DNA from: Porphyromonadaceae bacterium UBA7180
GTDB taxonomy: Bacteria > Bacteroidota > Bacteroidia > Bacteroidales > Muribaculaceae
NCBI GenBank assembly: GCA_002491165.1
Contig: DKVK01000038.1
Coordinates: 1 to 15,551, forward strand
DNA length: 15,551 nucleotides
Reading direction: 5' to 3'
The notes beneath the pieces are model-generated. The model had not been told where the DNA came from. It did not search any database and saw nothing but the letters and a program-made list of their open reading frames with translations. The translations under genes were made by a program, and so were the position numbers. Positions within the stretch are counted from its first letter, which is position 1. Each line of letters opens with the position of its first letter. This document shows positions 1-6,633 of this stretch, piece after piece.

Positions 1-966
1 CTTGGCGTTGAGCTTGCGGTAGCCCCGCAGACCCTGTTGCAGCGCCTTGAGGCGCTTGGCGAAGGCCGGAGGGTCGAGCACTATCAGGTCGTAGGCACCC
101 TTTTCCATGGCGTCGAGGTACTTGAATGCGTCCTCGGCGAAGGTGCGGTGGCGCGGGTCGTCGCCGAAGTTGAGGGCAATGTTTGCGTCGGTGAGTGCGG
201 CCGCCTTGGAGGACGAGTCCACCGAGTCGACGCGCTTGGCGCCGCCGCGCATGGCGTAGACGCTGAAGCCGCCGGTGTAGCAGAACATGTTTAGCACCTC
301 GCGCCCGCGCGCGTACTTTTCAAGAAGGGCTCGGTTGTCGCGCTGGTCAATGAAGAAGCCGGTCTTCTGGCCGCGCAGCCAGTCGATGTTGAACTTGAGG
401 CCGTTCTCTATTGCCACGGAGCCGTCATAACTCCCTATGAGGTATCCGTTCACGGCGTCCAGGTCGGCCTTGGGAGGCAGCGTGGTCTCGCTTTTGTAGT
501 AGACGTTGCGTATGCGGCAGTCGGGGAGTTCGGTGAGGGCGTCGGCTATGGCGTAGCGCTCGAAGTGCATACCGGGGGAGTGTGCCTGCATTACGGCGGT
601 GTCGCCGTAGATGTCGACGACGAGACCGGGGAGGAAGTCGCCCTCGCCGTGCACGAGGCGGAAGCAGTTGTTGTCGTCGCGCGCCAGTGAGAGGGAGCGT
701 CGCATGGCGAGGGCTTCGCGCAGGCGGTCGGCGAAGAAACCGTCGGGAATTTCCTCCGCCCCGGGTCGGAGCATCCTTACGGCGATGCTCCCTATCTGGT
801 AGTGTCCGGCGCCTAAGACGCTGCCGTCGTGGGAGAGGACCGTCACGCGGTCCCCCTCCTCTATGCCGGGTCCCATCGTGGCGATGGCGCCCGAGAATAC
901 CCAGGGGTGGAAACGGTGCAACGATTCCTCTTTCCCTTTCTTGAGTCGAATAGTCTTGTATGCCAT
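1..966 (-). CDS. rlmI: Class I SAM-dependent 23S rRNA (cytosine-C5) methyltransferase, RlmI-like, 3' end cut by window edge
   Basis: The frame is open from an ATG at 966 to the left edge, giving 322 codons; the family is usually about 390 aa, so the C-terminus lies outside. The first ~75 residues (MAYKTIRLKKGKEESLHRFH..., HPWVFSGAI) match the N-terminal PUA-like domain of RlmI/RlmK-type enzymes. FFIDQRDNR at residues 204-212 is the family signature. NMFCYTGGFS at about 226-235 is the SAM-binding motif I region, and DPPAF at 298-302 is the catalytic-loop motif of this class. By family the enzyme methylates a cytosine in 23S rRNA in the cytoplasm; the exact target cannot be read from sequence. 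The ATG lies 4 bases after the rseP stop, so it should be co-transcribed as the last seen gene of dxr-rseP-rlmI. Confidence in the methyltransferase is high; RlmI rather than a paralogue is likely. Confidence 0.88.
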   Translation of the reverse strand, partial: MAYKTIRLKKGKEESLHRFHPWVFSGAIATMGPGIEEGDRVTVLSHDGSVLGAGHYQIGSIAVRMLRPGAEEIPDGFFADRLREALAMRRSLSLARDDNNCFRLVHGEGDFLPGLVVDIYGDTAVMQAHSPGMHFERYAIADALTELPDCRIRNVYYKSETTLPPKADLDAVNGYLIGSYDGSVAIENGLKFNIDWLRGQKTGFFIDQRDNRALLEKYARGREVLNMFCYTGGFSVYAMRGGAKRVDSVDSSSKAAALTDANIALNFGDDPRHRTFAEDAFKYLDAMEKGAYDLIVLDPPAFAKRLKALQQGLRGYRKLNAK

Positions 967-970
967 AGTG

Positions 971-2440
971 TTACTTGAAGAGTCTGACGATGTCCATTCC
1001 GTTGGCGTAGACGAGGAGCAGGAGCAGGAGTCCCATGCCTATCATCTGTGCCCATTCCATGAATTTCTCGCTGGGTTTGCGGCGCGTTATCACCTCGTAG
1101 AGCAGGAAGAGTACGTGTCCGCCGTCGAGCGCCGGGATGGGGAGTATGTTCATGAAGGCGAGCGCCACTGAGAGGAAAGCCGCTATGTTCCAGAAAGCTA
1201 TCCAGTCCCACGAGGTGGGGAAGATGCTTCCGATGGCGCCGAAACCGCCTATGCTCTGCGCTCCCTCCTTGGTGAAGACGAGCTTCATGGACTCGGCGTA
1301 GCTGGTGAGTTTGTCCACGCCCATCGTGATGCCGCGCGGTATGCTCTGGAAAATGTTGTAGTGCTTCTCTTCGGCCTTGTAGAAGTCGGCCGGGTCGATG
1401 TCGAGCCCTATGCCCATCTTCGAGGATGCGTTGAGCTGTACCGGTACCGCGATGGTGTCGTTGTCGCGCACAATCCCGAGGGTTACGGTCCGGTTGGAGT
1501 GACCTTCGAGCGTGGGGAAGAAGACGTCGAGCGTCGGGGTTTTGACGGAATCAATCGATATGATTCGGTCCCCTTCCTTCAGACCGGCCTTGGCAGCCCC
1601 TTCGCCGGGAGCCACTTGCGTGATTTTCACCGGCATACGGTAAGCCATGAAGTTGACCGTGCTGGTCTTGTCCTTCATCTCCTTGTCAACCTGGAAGATG
1701 AGGTCCTTGGGGATTTTTACGGTCACTGTGTCGCGACCGTCGCGGACTACCTGCACCTCCTTGGCCTGGAGCATCATGAGGCGTCCCTCGCCGGGATGCA
1801 CCAGCGGCTCGCCGTCGGCGGTGAGGGGAATGTCGCCGTCACGGAACCCGGCTTTCTGTGCCGCCGGGGAGAAGGCCATACCCATCTTGGCTTCCCGGAA
1901 GGGGACGTATTTCTCGCCAGTGGCCCATACGATGCCGGCGTAGATGACGATGGCAAGCAGGAAGTTGAAGAGCACACCGGCTATCATCACGAGGAGGCGC
2001 TGCCATGCGGGGTGGCTGCGGAACTCCCAGGGCTGCGGCGGCTTGGCCATCTGCTCCTTGTCCATCGACTCGTCTATCATGCCCGATATTTTGCAGTAGC
2101 CGCCCAGAGGCAGCCAGCCCAGGCCGTATTCGGTGTTGTTCCAGAATCCGGGTTTCCTCTTTTTCTTGGCGGGGAGGTTGTTGCCGGTAGCGTCGGTTTC
2201 TTCACCCTGCTGCTGTTCCTCGTCTTCGGGGTAGGCGACGTCCTCGTTCTTTTTGCAGAAACGGGCATATCGCTTCGGGAACCATTTGAATAGGGAAATC
2301 CACGGGTTGAAGAAGATGTAGAATTTCTCGACCCTGATTCCGAACATGCGGGCGAAGAGGAAGTGTCCGAACTCGTGGATTATTACCAGTATCGCCAGCG
2401 CGAGAATCAGTTGCGCGGCCTTAAGCAGAAATGTTTCCAT
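971..2440 (-). CDS. rseP: RIP metalloprotease RseP (site-2 intramembrane protease)
   Basis: A 489-aa inner-membrane zinc protease of the site-2 protease family, which cuts membrane-spanning anti-sigma factors or signal-peptide remnants within the bilayer. HEFGH at residues 22-26, in the first membrane helix, supplies the zinc ligands and catalytic glutamate. NILPIPALDGGH at 431-442 carries the third ligand, D439. Two PDZ-like segments lie between them (about 190-260 and 275-350), the second with the GDRI pattern. The final helices are at about 410-435 and 470-485. Residues about 63-102 are a charged cytoplasmic insert rich in E, Q and K, ending in a basic KKKRK patch, which makes the protein longer than E. 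coli RseP (about 450 aa). The gene starts 11 bases after dxr and ends 4 bases before rlmI, so it is an operon member. The start is supported by the short N-terminus just before the HExxH helix. Its target here is unknown. Confidence 0.95.
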   Translation of the reverse strand: METFLLKAAQLILALAILVIIHEFGHFLFARMFGIRVEKFYIFFNPWISLFKWFPKRYARFCKKNEDVAYPEDEEQQQGEETDATGNNLPAKKKRKPGFWNNTEYGLGWLPLGGYCKISGMIDESMDKEQMAKPPQPWEFRSHPAWQRLLVMIAGVLFNFLLAIVIYAGIVWATGEKYVPFREAKMGMAFSPAAQKAGFRDGDIPLTADGEPLVHPGEGRLMMLQAKEVQVVRDGRDTVTVKIPKDLIFQVDKEMKDKTSTVNFMAYRMPVKITQVAPGEGAAKAGLKEGDRIISIDSVKTPTLDVFFPTLEGHSNRTVTLGIVRDNDTIAVPVQLNASSKMGIGLDIDPADFYKAEEKHYNIFQSIPRGITMGVDKLTSYAESMKLVFTKEGAQSIGGFGAIGSIFPTSWDWIAFWNIAAFLSVALAFMNILPIPALDGGHVLFLLYEVITRRKPSEKFMEWAQMIGMGLLLLLLVYANGMDIVRLFK

Positions 2441-2451
2441 TCAGTGTTGTT

Positions 2452-3630
2452 TCAGAGTTGGTAGTTGTCGGCGAGGCACTGCTCTGCGATGCGGCGCGCC
2501 TCGGCGTTGGTTTCTATTATGTCGGCGAGCGACGGGTTTTCAATCAAAGGTATGGCATGGAGGGTTTCCTCGGCGATACGCGGCATGGAGGTGAAGCGCG
2601 TCTGCCCTCTGAGGAAAGCGGCCACGGCTATCTCGTTTGCGGCGTTGAGTGCGCACGGTGCGTTGCCGCCGGCCTCTATCGCCCGGAAAGCCAGTTGCAG
2701 GAGAGGGAAGCGACCGCGGTCGGGAGCCTCGAAGGTGAGGGTGGAGAGGCGTGTCAGGTCAAGGCGCTCCTGCCGCGGGGCCTCCAGGCGGTCGGGATAA
2801 CCGAGGGCGTAGCGTATGGGGAGGTGCATGTCGGGGACGGCGAGCTGCGCTATCACCGAGCCGTCGCAATACTCCACGGCCGAGTGTATGACCGACTGCG
2901 GGTGCACCACGATGTCGATGTCTCGCGGCGCGCAGGAGAAGAGCCAGCGTGCCTCTATCATCTCGAACCCTTTGTTCATCATCGAGGCCGAGTCGATGGT
3001 CACCTTCGCACCCATGTCCCAGTTGGGGTTGCGCAGTGCCTGCTCCACGGAGACGTCCTCCAGTTGCCGAGCTGTGAAAGTGCGGAACGGTCCTCCCGAG
3101 GCAGTGAGGATAATGCGGCGCAGACGGTCGCGGTTCTCCCCTTGCAGGCATTGGAAGATTGCGGAATGCTCGCTGTCTACCGGAAGGAGCGTGGCGCCGC
3201 CCCGGCGTATGCGGGCGGTCACTATCTCTCCGGCGCAGACCAGTGTTTCTTTGTTGGCCAGGGCTATGGTCTTTCCGGCGTCGGCGGCCGCGAGGGTCGG
3301 GAGCAGCCCGCTGTAGCCTACCAGCGCCGTCACCACGGTGTCTATCGACGGCAAAGCGGCGGCGTCGGCTATGGCGCCGGCTCCCTGACGGACCTCTATC
3401 CCGGTGCCGCGGAGCGCTTCGCGCAGCGGCACGTACCCCTCCTCGCTGTCAATGACCACGAGGCGCGGACGAAACCGCAACGCCTGGCGGGCCAGGAGCT
3501 CCCAGTTGCGCCCTGCCGTCAGTACTTCCGCCCGGAAGAGACCGGGATGGTCGGCTATGACGTCGAGGGTCTGTGTGCCGATGCTTCCGGTACTTCCCAA
3601 GACGGCTATTTTTTGTGATTTCTTATCCAT
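2452..3630 (-). CDS. dxr: 1-deoxy-D-xylulose-5-phosphate reductoisomerase
   Basis: A 392-aa cytoplasmic enzyme, close to the usual family length. It rearranges and reduces DXP to 2-C-methyl-D-erythritol 4-phosphate with NADPH, the committed step of the MEP isoprenoid pathway that feeds undecaprenyl phosphate and quinones. GSTGSIG at 12-18 is the NADPH-binding loop. LANKE at 124-128 is a family motif. VDSEHS at 151-156 supplies the metal ligands D152 and E154, and ASGGPF at 177-182 and NPNWDMGAKVTIDSASMMNK at 201-220 form the substrate pocket. E223 in GFEMIEA corresponds to the third metal ligand. All catalytic residues are present, so the enzyme should be active and, by family knowledge, sensitive to fosmidomycin. 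It is first in a minus-strand operon with rseP (11-base gap) and rlmI. The ATG at 3630 sits 11 codons before the nucleotide-binding loop, as in homologues, with no clear Shine-Dalgarno. Confidence 0.97.
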   Translation of the reverse strand: MDKKSQKIAVLGSTGSIGTQTLDVIADHPGLFRAEVLTAGRNWELLARQALRFRPRLVVIDSEEGYVPLREALRGTGIEVRQGAGAIADAAALPSIDTVVTALVGYSGLLPTLAAADAGKTIALANKETLVCAGEIVTARIRRGGATLLPVDSEHSAIFQCLQGENRDRLRRIILTASGGPFRTFTARQLEDVSVEQALRNPNWDMGAKVTIDSASMMNKGFEMIEARWLFSCAPRDIDIVVHPQSVIHSAVEYCDGSVIAQLAVPDMHLPIRYALGYPDRLEAPRQERLDLTRLSTLTFEAPDRGRFPLLQLAFRAIEAGGNAPCALNAANEIAVAAFLRGQTRFTSMPRIAEETLHAIPLIENPSLADIIETNAEARRIAEQCLADNYQL

Positions 3631-3646
3631 ATTTGCGTTTCGACTG

Positions 3647-3654
3647 CGAAGTTA
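3647..3654 (-). promoter_or_regulatory. Possible -7 element of the dxr operon promoter
   Basis: On the minus strand this reads TAACTTCG, one mismatch from the Bacteroidetes TAnnTTTG element, and sits 16 bases before the dxr ATG. No matching TTTG element lies about 20 bases further upstream, so this is a weak call resting mainly on position. Confidence 0.33.
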
Positions 3655-3918
3655 CTAAAAATTCCCCGAACTATGATTCGATAAGATGTAAAAATATGTT
3701 ATAGAGGTGTCTTTTGCAACTGTTTGTAATGCCTTATGCGCCGAATGGGCCTGATAAGGGCGACTGCGGAGGGGGTCTTTTTCAGAACGCATTGTGTCAG
3801 GCTTTTTGTTAACGTTTGCTTGGCTTGCCCCCCGGAGCCAGGCGTTATCCGGCTGATAGGGTCTATTCGGCTTACCGGGGGTGCACCGGCTGCACTTCTC
3901 CTCCGGTTGCGAGATTTT
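3655..3918. other. Divergent intergenic region with no supported gene
   Basis: The gap between dxr and the Gate-domain protein is 340 bases. Short ORFs on both strands (69-90 codons) have no recognisable motif and look random. No known riboswitch core could be picked out by eye. It presumably holds upstream control sequence for both divergent units. GC content is mixed, with a T-rich stretch near 3912-3921 that merges into the plus-strand promoter. Confidence 0.5.
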
Positions 3919-3950
3919 TTTGCTCATTCCGATTTTTATGTTTAACTTTG
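3919..3950 (+). promoter_or_regulatory. Bacteroidetes-type promoter for the Gate-domain membrane protein
   Basis: TTTG at 3919-3922, a 20-base spacer, then TAACTTTG at 3943-3950: an exact match to the Bacteroidetes -33/-7 pattern with ideal spacing. Transcription would begin near 3955-3958, leaving a leader of roughly 15 bases before the ATG at 3971. Confidence 0.82.
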
Positions 3951-3970
3951 CTGCACGATTTTAACCTGAC

Positions 3971-5179
3971 ATGAAAACTCAACCTAACGAAACTATTGCC
4001 GGCACGGCTAAACCTACTGCTAAACGCCGTAGCTTGCTGTCTTTTATCCCCTCGGGCGTCATCTGCCTGTTTATAGTATTAGTGCTCTTCGGTTACCTCG
4101 GGTACGAGATGGGTCTCGCCCCGATGATGAAGACTCTCATGGCCACGGCCCACGACCTTCTGCTCAACACGGTATTCTTCCTGCTCAGCGTCTGTGTGCT
4201 TACCGGCGCGCTCGGACGCGTGTTCGTTGAGTTCGGAGTGGTTTCGCTGGTAGAGAAGATGCTCCGGCCCGTCATGAAGCCTATCTTCAACCTCCCGGGC
4301 GTGGCGTCGCTGGGGGCCATCATGACGTTCCTGAGCGACAACCCCGCCATTATTTCCCTTTCGCGTGACAAGAAATTCTCGGCATATTTCCGTAAGTACC
4401 AGCTCATTTCGCTCACAAACTTCGGCACCGCCTTCGGCATGGGTCTGCTCGTGATAGTCTTCATGATAGGTCAGGGCTATCTCATGGAGCCGCTCATCGG
4501 CTTCTTCGGCGCCATTGTGGGCTGTGTGGTCAGCACGCGCCTCATGCAGCGCTTCATCTTGAAGGCTTACCCCAACTTCGCCGTGGAGAACGCCGTAGAG
4601 GAAACCGCCGAAGAGCTGGAGGAAGAGGCACAGAAAGCCCACGACCCGCACGAGTCGCTGTTCACACGTCTGCTCAACGCGCTGCTCGACGGCGGCAAGA
4701 GCGGTGTGGAAGTGGGTATGTGCATTATCCCCGGCGTGCTGCTCATCTCTACCTTCGTTATGATGTTTACCTTCGGTCCCGGTGAAGGCGGTGTCTACGA
4801 CGGCTCCGCTTACCAGGGTGTGGAACTGTTGCCGTGGCTGGCCGGTCAGGTCAACTTCGTGTTCGACTGGCTCTTCGGTTTCAAGGACTCGCATCTCATC
4901 GGTTTCCCGATAACTGCGCTCGGTGCCGTGGGCGCCGCCCTCGGACTCGTTCCCAAGTTCGCCAGCGAAGGTTGGGTAGACGGCAACGCCATCGCCGTGT
5001 TTACCGCCATCGGAATGTGCTGGAGCGGCTACCTGAGCACCCACACCGCGATGCTCGACTCGCTGGGTTACCGCCAGCTGACCTCGAAAGCCATCGCCGC
5101 CCATACCGTAGGAGGCCTCGTGGCAGCCATTGTTGCCCACGGAGCCTACATGCTCGTAACGCTGCTGCTAAGCCTGTGA
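3971..5179 (+). CDS. Nucleoside-recognition (Gate) domain membrane protein, CD0519/CD1768-like
   Basis: A 402-aa polytopic inner-membrane protein. A short polar N-terminus (1-20) leads into a helix at about 25-47, followed by hydrophobic segments at about 64-88, 108-128, 150-185, 248-268, 290-325 and 340-400. The segment at 110-165 (LGAIMTFLSDNPAIISLSRD, then NFGTAFGMGLL) resembles the Gate/nucleoside-recognition domain shared by spore-maturation proteins, FeoB and nucleoside transporters. A second, similar half appears at about 250-400 (GFPITALGAVGAALGLVPKF, STHTAMLDSLGYR). The two halves are joined by an acidic cytoplasmic linker at 203-230. The general fold (membrane transport or gating) is well supported; the substrate is not known and should not be assumed to be a nucleoside. 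It has its own promoter and stands alone. Confidence 0.8.
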   Translation: MKTQPNETIAGTAKPTAKRRSLLSFIPSGVICLFIVLVLFGYLGYEMGLAPMMKTLMATAHDLLLNTVFFLLSVCVLTGALGRVFVEFGVVSLVEKMLRPVMKPIFNLPGVASLGAIMTFLSDNPAIISLSRDKKFSAYFRKYQLISLTNFGTAFGMGLLVIVFMIGQGYLMEPLIGFFGAIVGCVVSTRLMQRFILKAYPNFAVENAVEETAEELEEEAQKAHDPHESLFTRLLNALLDGGKSGVEVGMCIIPGVLLISTFVMMFTFGPGEGGVYDGSAYQGVELLPWLAGQVNFVFDWLFGFKDSHLIGFPITALGAVGAALGLVPKFASEGWVDGNAIAVFTAIGMCWSGYLSTHTAMLDSLGYRQLTSKAIAAHTVGGLVAAIVAHGAYMLVTLLLSL

Positions 5180-5182
5180 TAC

Positions 5183-5238
5183 TCAGACGGTGTCAATAAC
5201 TTCAGCGAATTTTCTGCGTGAAAAATTTGGCCGTCTGA
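5183..5238. repeat. Inverted repeat, 8-bp arms, between the Gate gene stop and the small RNA promoter
   Basis: TCAGACGG at 5183-5190 is perfectly complementary to CCGTCTGA at 5231-5238, with 40 bases between. A smaller T-rich/A-rich hairpin (AATTTTC ... GAAAAATT, one bulge) lies inside. The right arm lies in the spacer between the -33 and -7 elements of the next promoter. It could be part of the end of the Gate transcript (no T tail is present) or a regulator-binding pair; both are inference. Confidence 0.45.
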
Positions 5239-5257
5239 ACATTTTGCAGTATCTTTG
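5226..5257 (+). promoter_or_regulatory. Bacteroidetes-type promoter of a small RNA
   Basis: TTTG at 5226-5229, a 20-base spacer, then TATCTTTG at 5250-5257, matching TAnnTTTG exactly. No start codon with coding-like sequence follows; instead a structured region ending in a terminator follows, so the promoter appears to serve a non-coding RNA. The predicted start is about 5262. Confidence 0.82.
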
Positions 5258-5261
5258 CGTT

Positions 5262-5540
5262 GTAAAAACAAAGAGGCGCGAGAGCCTCATATCCCGAGAA
5301 TTTAAAGTACACCACATCAAATGATTGGGAAACTCATCAAATTTTAACGAAATACCGAGACAAGCTACGCCCCTCGATGGCGGGCCTCGCGCCTCAGGGC
5401 GTTGTCCCTCCGGGGGCACGGAGGATTACAAAGAGAGGCGGGCACTCAAATCCTGTCATTCGGAGTTTCATCACATATCCTTTGATGTGGCTTCTTATAC
5501 GCCGATGGTCGCCTTTGTTCGGCCATCGGCGTTCCTTTTA
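5262..5540 (+). ncRNA. Structured small RNA, about 275 nt, promoter to terminator; 6S-like or Bacteroidales-1-like candidate
   Basis: The region begins just after a perfect promoter and ends at an intrinsic terminator, with no convincing ORF. A 5' hairpin pairs 5273-5277 (GAGGC) with 5284-5288 (GCCTC). A long rod then forms: 5312-5321 (CCACATCAAA) pairs perfectly with 5481-5490; TGAT at 5322-5325 with ATCA at 5470-5473; GAAACTC at 5329-5335 with GAGTTTC at 5463-5469; CGAA at 5348-5351 with TTCG at 5459-5462; GACA at 5359-5362 with TGTC at 5454-5457. The closing helices are separated by asymmetric internal loops. The GC-rich apex holds further hairpins: ACGCCC 5367-5372 with GGGCGT 5397-5402, and CCTCC 5407-5411 with GGAGG 5420-5424. 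The 179-nt interrupted rod resembles 6S RNA architecture, and the promoter-to-terminator layout fits the Bacteroidales-1 RNA class. I cannot run a covariance model, so the family is unproven. It lacks recognisable tmRNA, RNase P or SRP RNA signatures. Confidence 0.68.
5499..5540 (+). terminator. Intrinsic terminator of the small RNA
   Basis: ACGCCGATGG at 5499-5508 pairs perfectly with CCATCGGCGT at 5523-5532 around a 14-base loop, followed by TCCTTTTA. It sits only about 30 bases before the nitroreductase ATG, so it ends the small RNA and may also limit read-through into that gene. Confidence 0.82.
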
Positions 5541-5566
5541 CCCTCATACACGTATATTACCCTGAT

Positions 5567-6316
5567 ATGAAAGACGTTAAACAGACACTGCTCGACCGTG
5601 TGAGCATCCGCCGCTACGAGCGCGAACCTATTCCCCGGGAAGATATGGACTTCATCTTCGAGGCCATACGTAACACACCCACAAGCTATAACGGCCAGCA
5701 ATTCTCCGTCATTGACATCGACGACCAGAATCTCAAAGAGGAACTGTACGGTATCACCAACCAGAAGCAACTGAAGACGTGCAACCGCCTGCTGATGTTC
5801 CTGGCGGACTTCAACAAGATTTCAAAACTCGCCGCCGCCAAAGGGCTGGTGATGCCTCCCATCGAGAGCCGCATGGACGGTGTCTTCCTCGGAATCATCG
5901 ACGCCGCGCTGGCCATGATGAGCGCAGTGGTAGCCGCCGAAAGCCTCGGCCTGGGGTGCAACTGCGTGGGTTACCTCCGTACCGCCGACCCCACTAAGAT
6001 AGCCCGCCTGCTTCACCTCCCGAAGGGCGTATTCGTAGTTTGCGGGCTCGCTATCGGCGTTCCCCGCGAGCATCCCGACCATAAGCCGAAAGAGAGCAAG
6101 TCGTTGCTCGTCTTCAAGAACCGCTACCGGGATGACGAAGCGATGCTCGACGAACTCGTGGAGTATGACGAGATAATCAAGCATTATAATCAGACACGCG
6201 CCGGCGGCACGAGCGACAACGACTGGGTGGCCCACATCCTGGACTACTACCGCCACGCCTGCGACTACCGCCTGCTTGAATACCTCGCCGACCAAGGGTT
6301 TGTCCTCGAACAATAA
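5567..6316 (+). CDS. Nitroreductase family protein (NfsA-like FMN oxidoreductase)
   Basis: A 249-aa cytoplasmic flavoenzyme that by family reduces nitro groups, quinones or flavins with NAD(P)H; the natural substrate is unknown. SIRRYERE at 13-20 and PTSYNGQQ at 38-45 are the FMN-phosphate and isoalloxazine contact motifs. The dimer-core helix runs about 108-138, ending LGLGCNCVGYLR, and CGLAIGVPREHPDHKPK at 159-175 is typical of the NfsA/Frp branch. The C-terminal ~60 residues form the extension seen in this branch. The start is set by the SIRRY motif lying 12 residues in. No separate promoter was found between the upstream terminator and the ATG, so expression may come from read-through of the small RNA unit or from a promoter I cannot recognise. 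A strong terminator follows. Confidence 0.9.
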   Translation: MKDVKQTLLDRVSIRRYEREPIPREDMDFIFEAIRNTPTSYNGQQFSVIDIDDQNLKEELYGITNQKQLKTCNRLLMFLADFNKISKLAAAKGLVMPPIESRMDGVFLGIIDAALAMMSAVVAAESLGLGCNCVGYLRTADPTKIARLLHLPKGVFVVCGLAIGVPREHPDHKPKESKSLLVFKNRYRDDEAMLDELVEYDEIIKHYNQTRAGGTSDNDWVAHILDYYRHACDYRLLEYLADQGFVLEQ

Positions 6317-6394
6317 CGCACCGCAAAGCAACGCCACCCGGCGCAATAACCGCCTCGCAGAGCGCCTGAAATGCCGTCTGCGATAGAAACCATC

Positions 6395-6438
6395 CCGGCC
6401 CTGCCAAACGCCCTGAAAGCGCGGCAGAGCCGGTTTTT
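6395..6438 (+). terminator. Intrinsic terminator after the nitroreductase
   Basis: CCGGC at 6395-6399 pairs with GCCGG at 6429-6433, and CTGCC at 6401-6405 with GGCAG at 6423-6427; each arm has one unpaired base between its two blocks. TTTTT follows at 6434-6438. This is a classic hairpin plus U-tract, 79 bases after the stop codon. Bases 6317-6394 contain no supported feature. Confidence 0.85.
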
Positions 6439-6551
6439 CATGGACAGGAAGCCGCGAATATAGCCTTTCGCTTCTTGGGAGTTATTAAGATTAATCGGGA
6501 AAACCGCTGGCAGCCGCCATTTTTCTTTTCAAAGAAAATTCGCAAAAAGTG

Positions 6552-6582
6552 TTGCATTAATGTTAGAATTGTAGTACCTTTG
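6552..6582 (+). promoter_or_regulatory. Bacteroidetes-type promoter for the lipoprotein gene
   Basis: TTG at 6552-6554, a 20-base spacer and TACCTTTG at 6575-6582. The predicted start lies near 6588, giving a leader of about 45 A-rich bases before the ATG at 6634. It also argues against the longer TTG-initiated frame that begins at 6475. Confidence 0.8.
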
Positions 6583-6633
6583 CCTATCTATATTAAAAAG
6601 ATTAAAAGAAAAATACCACTAACCAACCAGCCT

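Noticed and set aside
1361..2293. 310-codon plus-strand ORF opposite rseP
   Set aside because: Antisense shadow of a clearly coding GC-rich gene; the translation is low-complexity H/V/G/E-rich with no motif, and rseP has all catalytic residues on the other strand.
2431..3618. 395-codon plus-strand ORF opposite dxr
   Set aside because: Spans the antisense of dxr almost exactly; no domain signature and no promoter.
3655..3945. 69- and 90-codon ORFs in the dxr/Gate intergenic region
   Set aside because: No motif, overlapping on opposite strands, and one runs into the promoter of the next gene.
4079..5140. 353-codon minus-strand ORF opposite the Gate protein
   Set aside because: Histidine/glutamate-rich translation typical of the complement of a membrane protein gene; no recognisable family.
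5262..5540. tmRNA, RNase P RNA or SRP RNA as the identity of the small RNA
   Set aside because: No tag-peptide frame or tRNA-like ends, no conserved RNase P core sequence, and no SRP tetraloop domain could be seen.
5325..5570. Short plus-strand ORFs of 62-81 codons inside the small RNA region
   Set aside because: No start context or motif, they run through the terminator hairpin, and RNA pairing explains the sequence better.
6475..6633. Upstream in-frame extension of the lipoprotein starting at TTG
   Set aside because: It spans a good promoter (6552-6582) and would bury the signal peptide; the ATG at 6634 gives a proper lipoprotein start.
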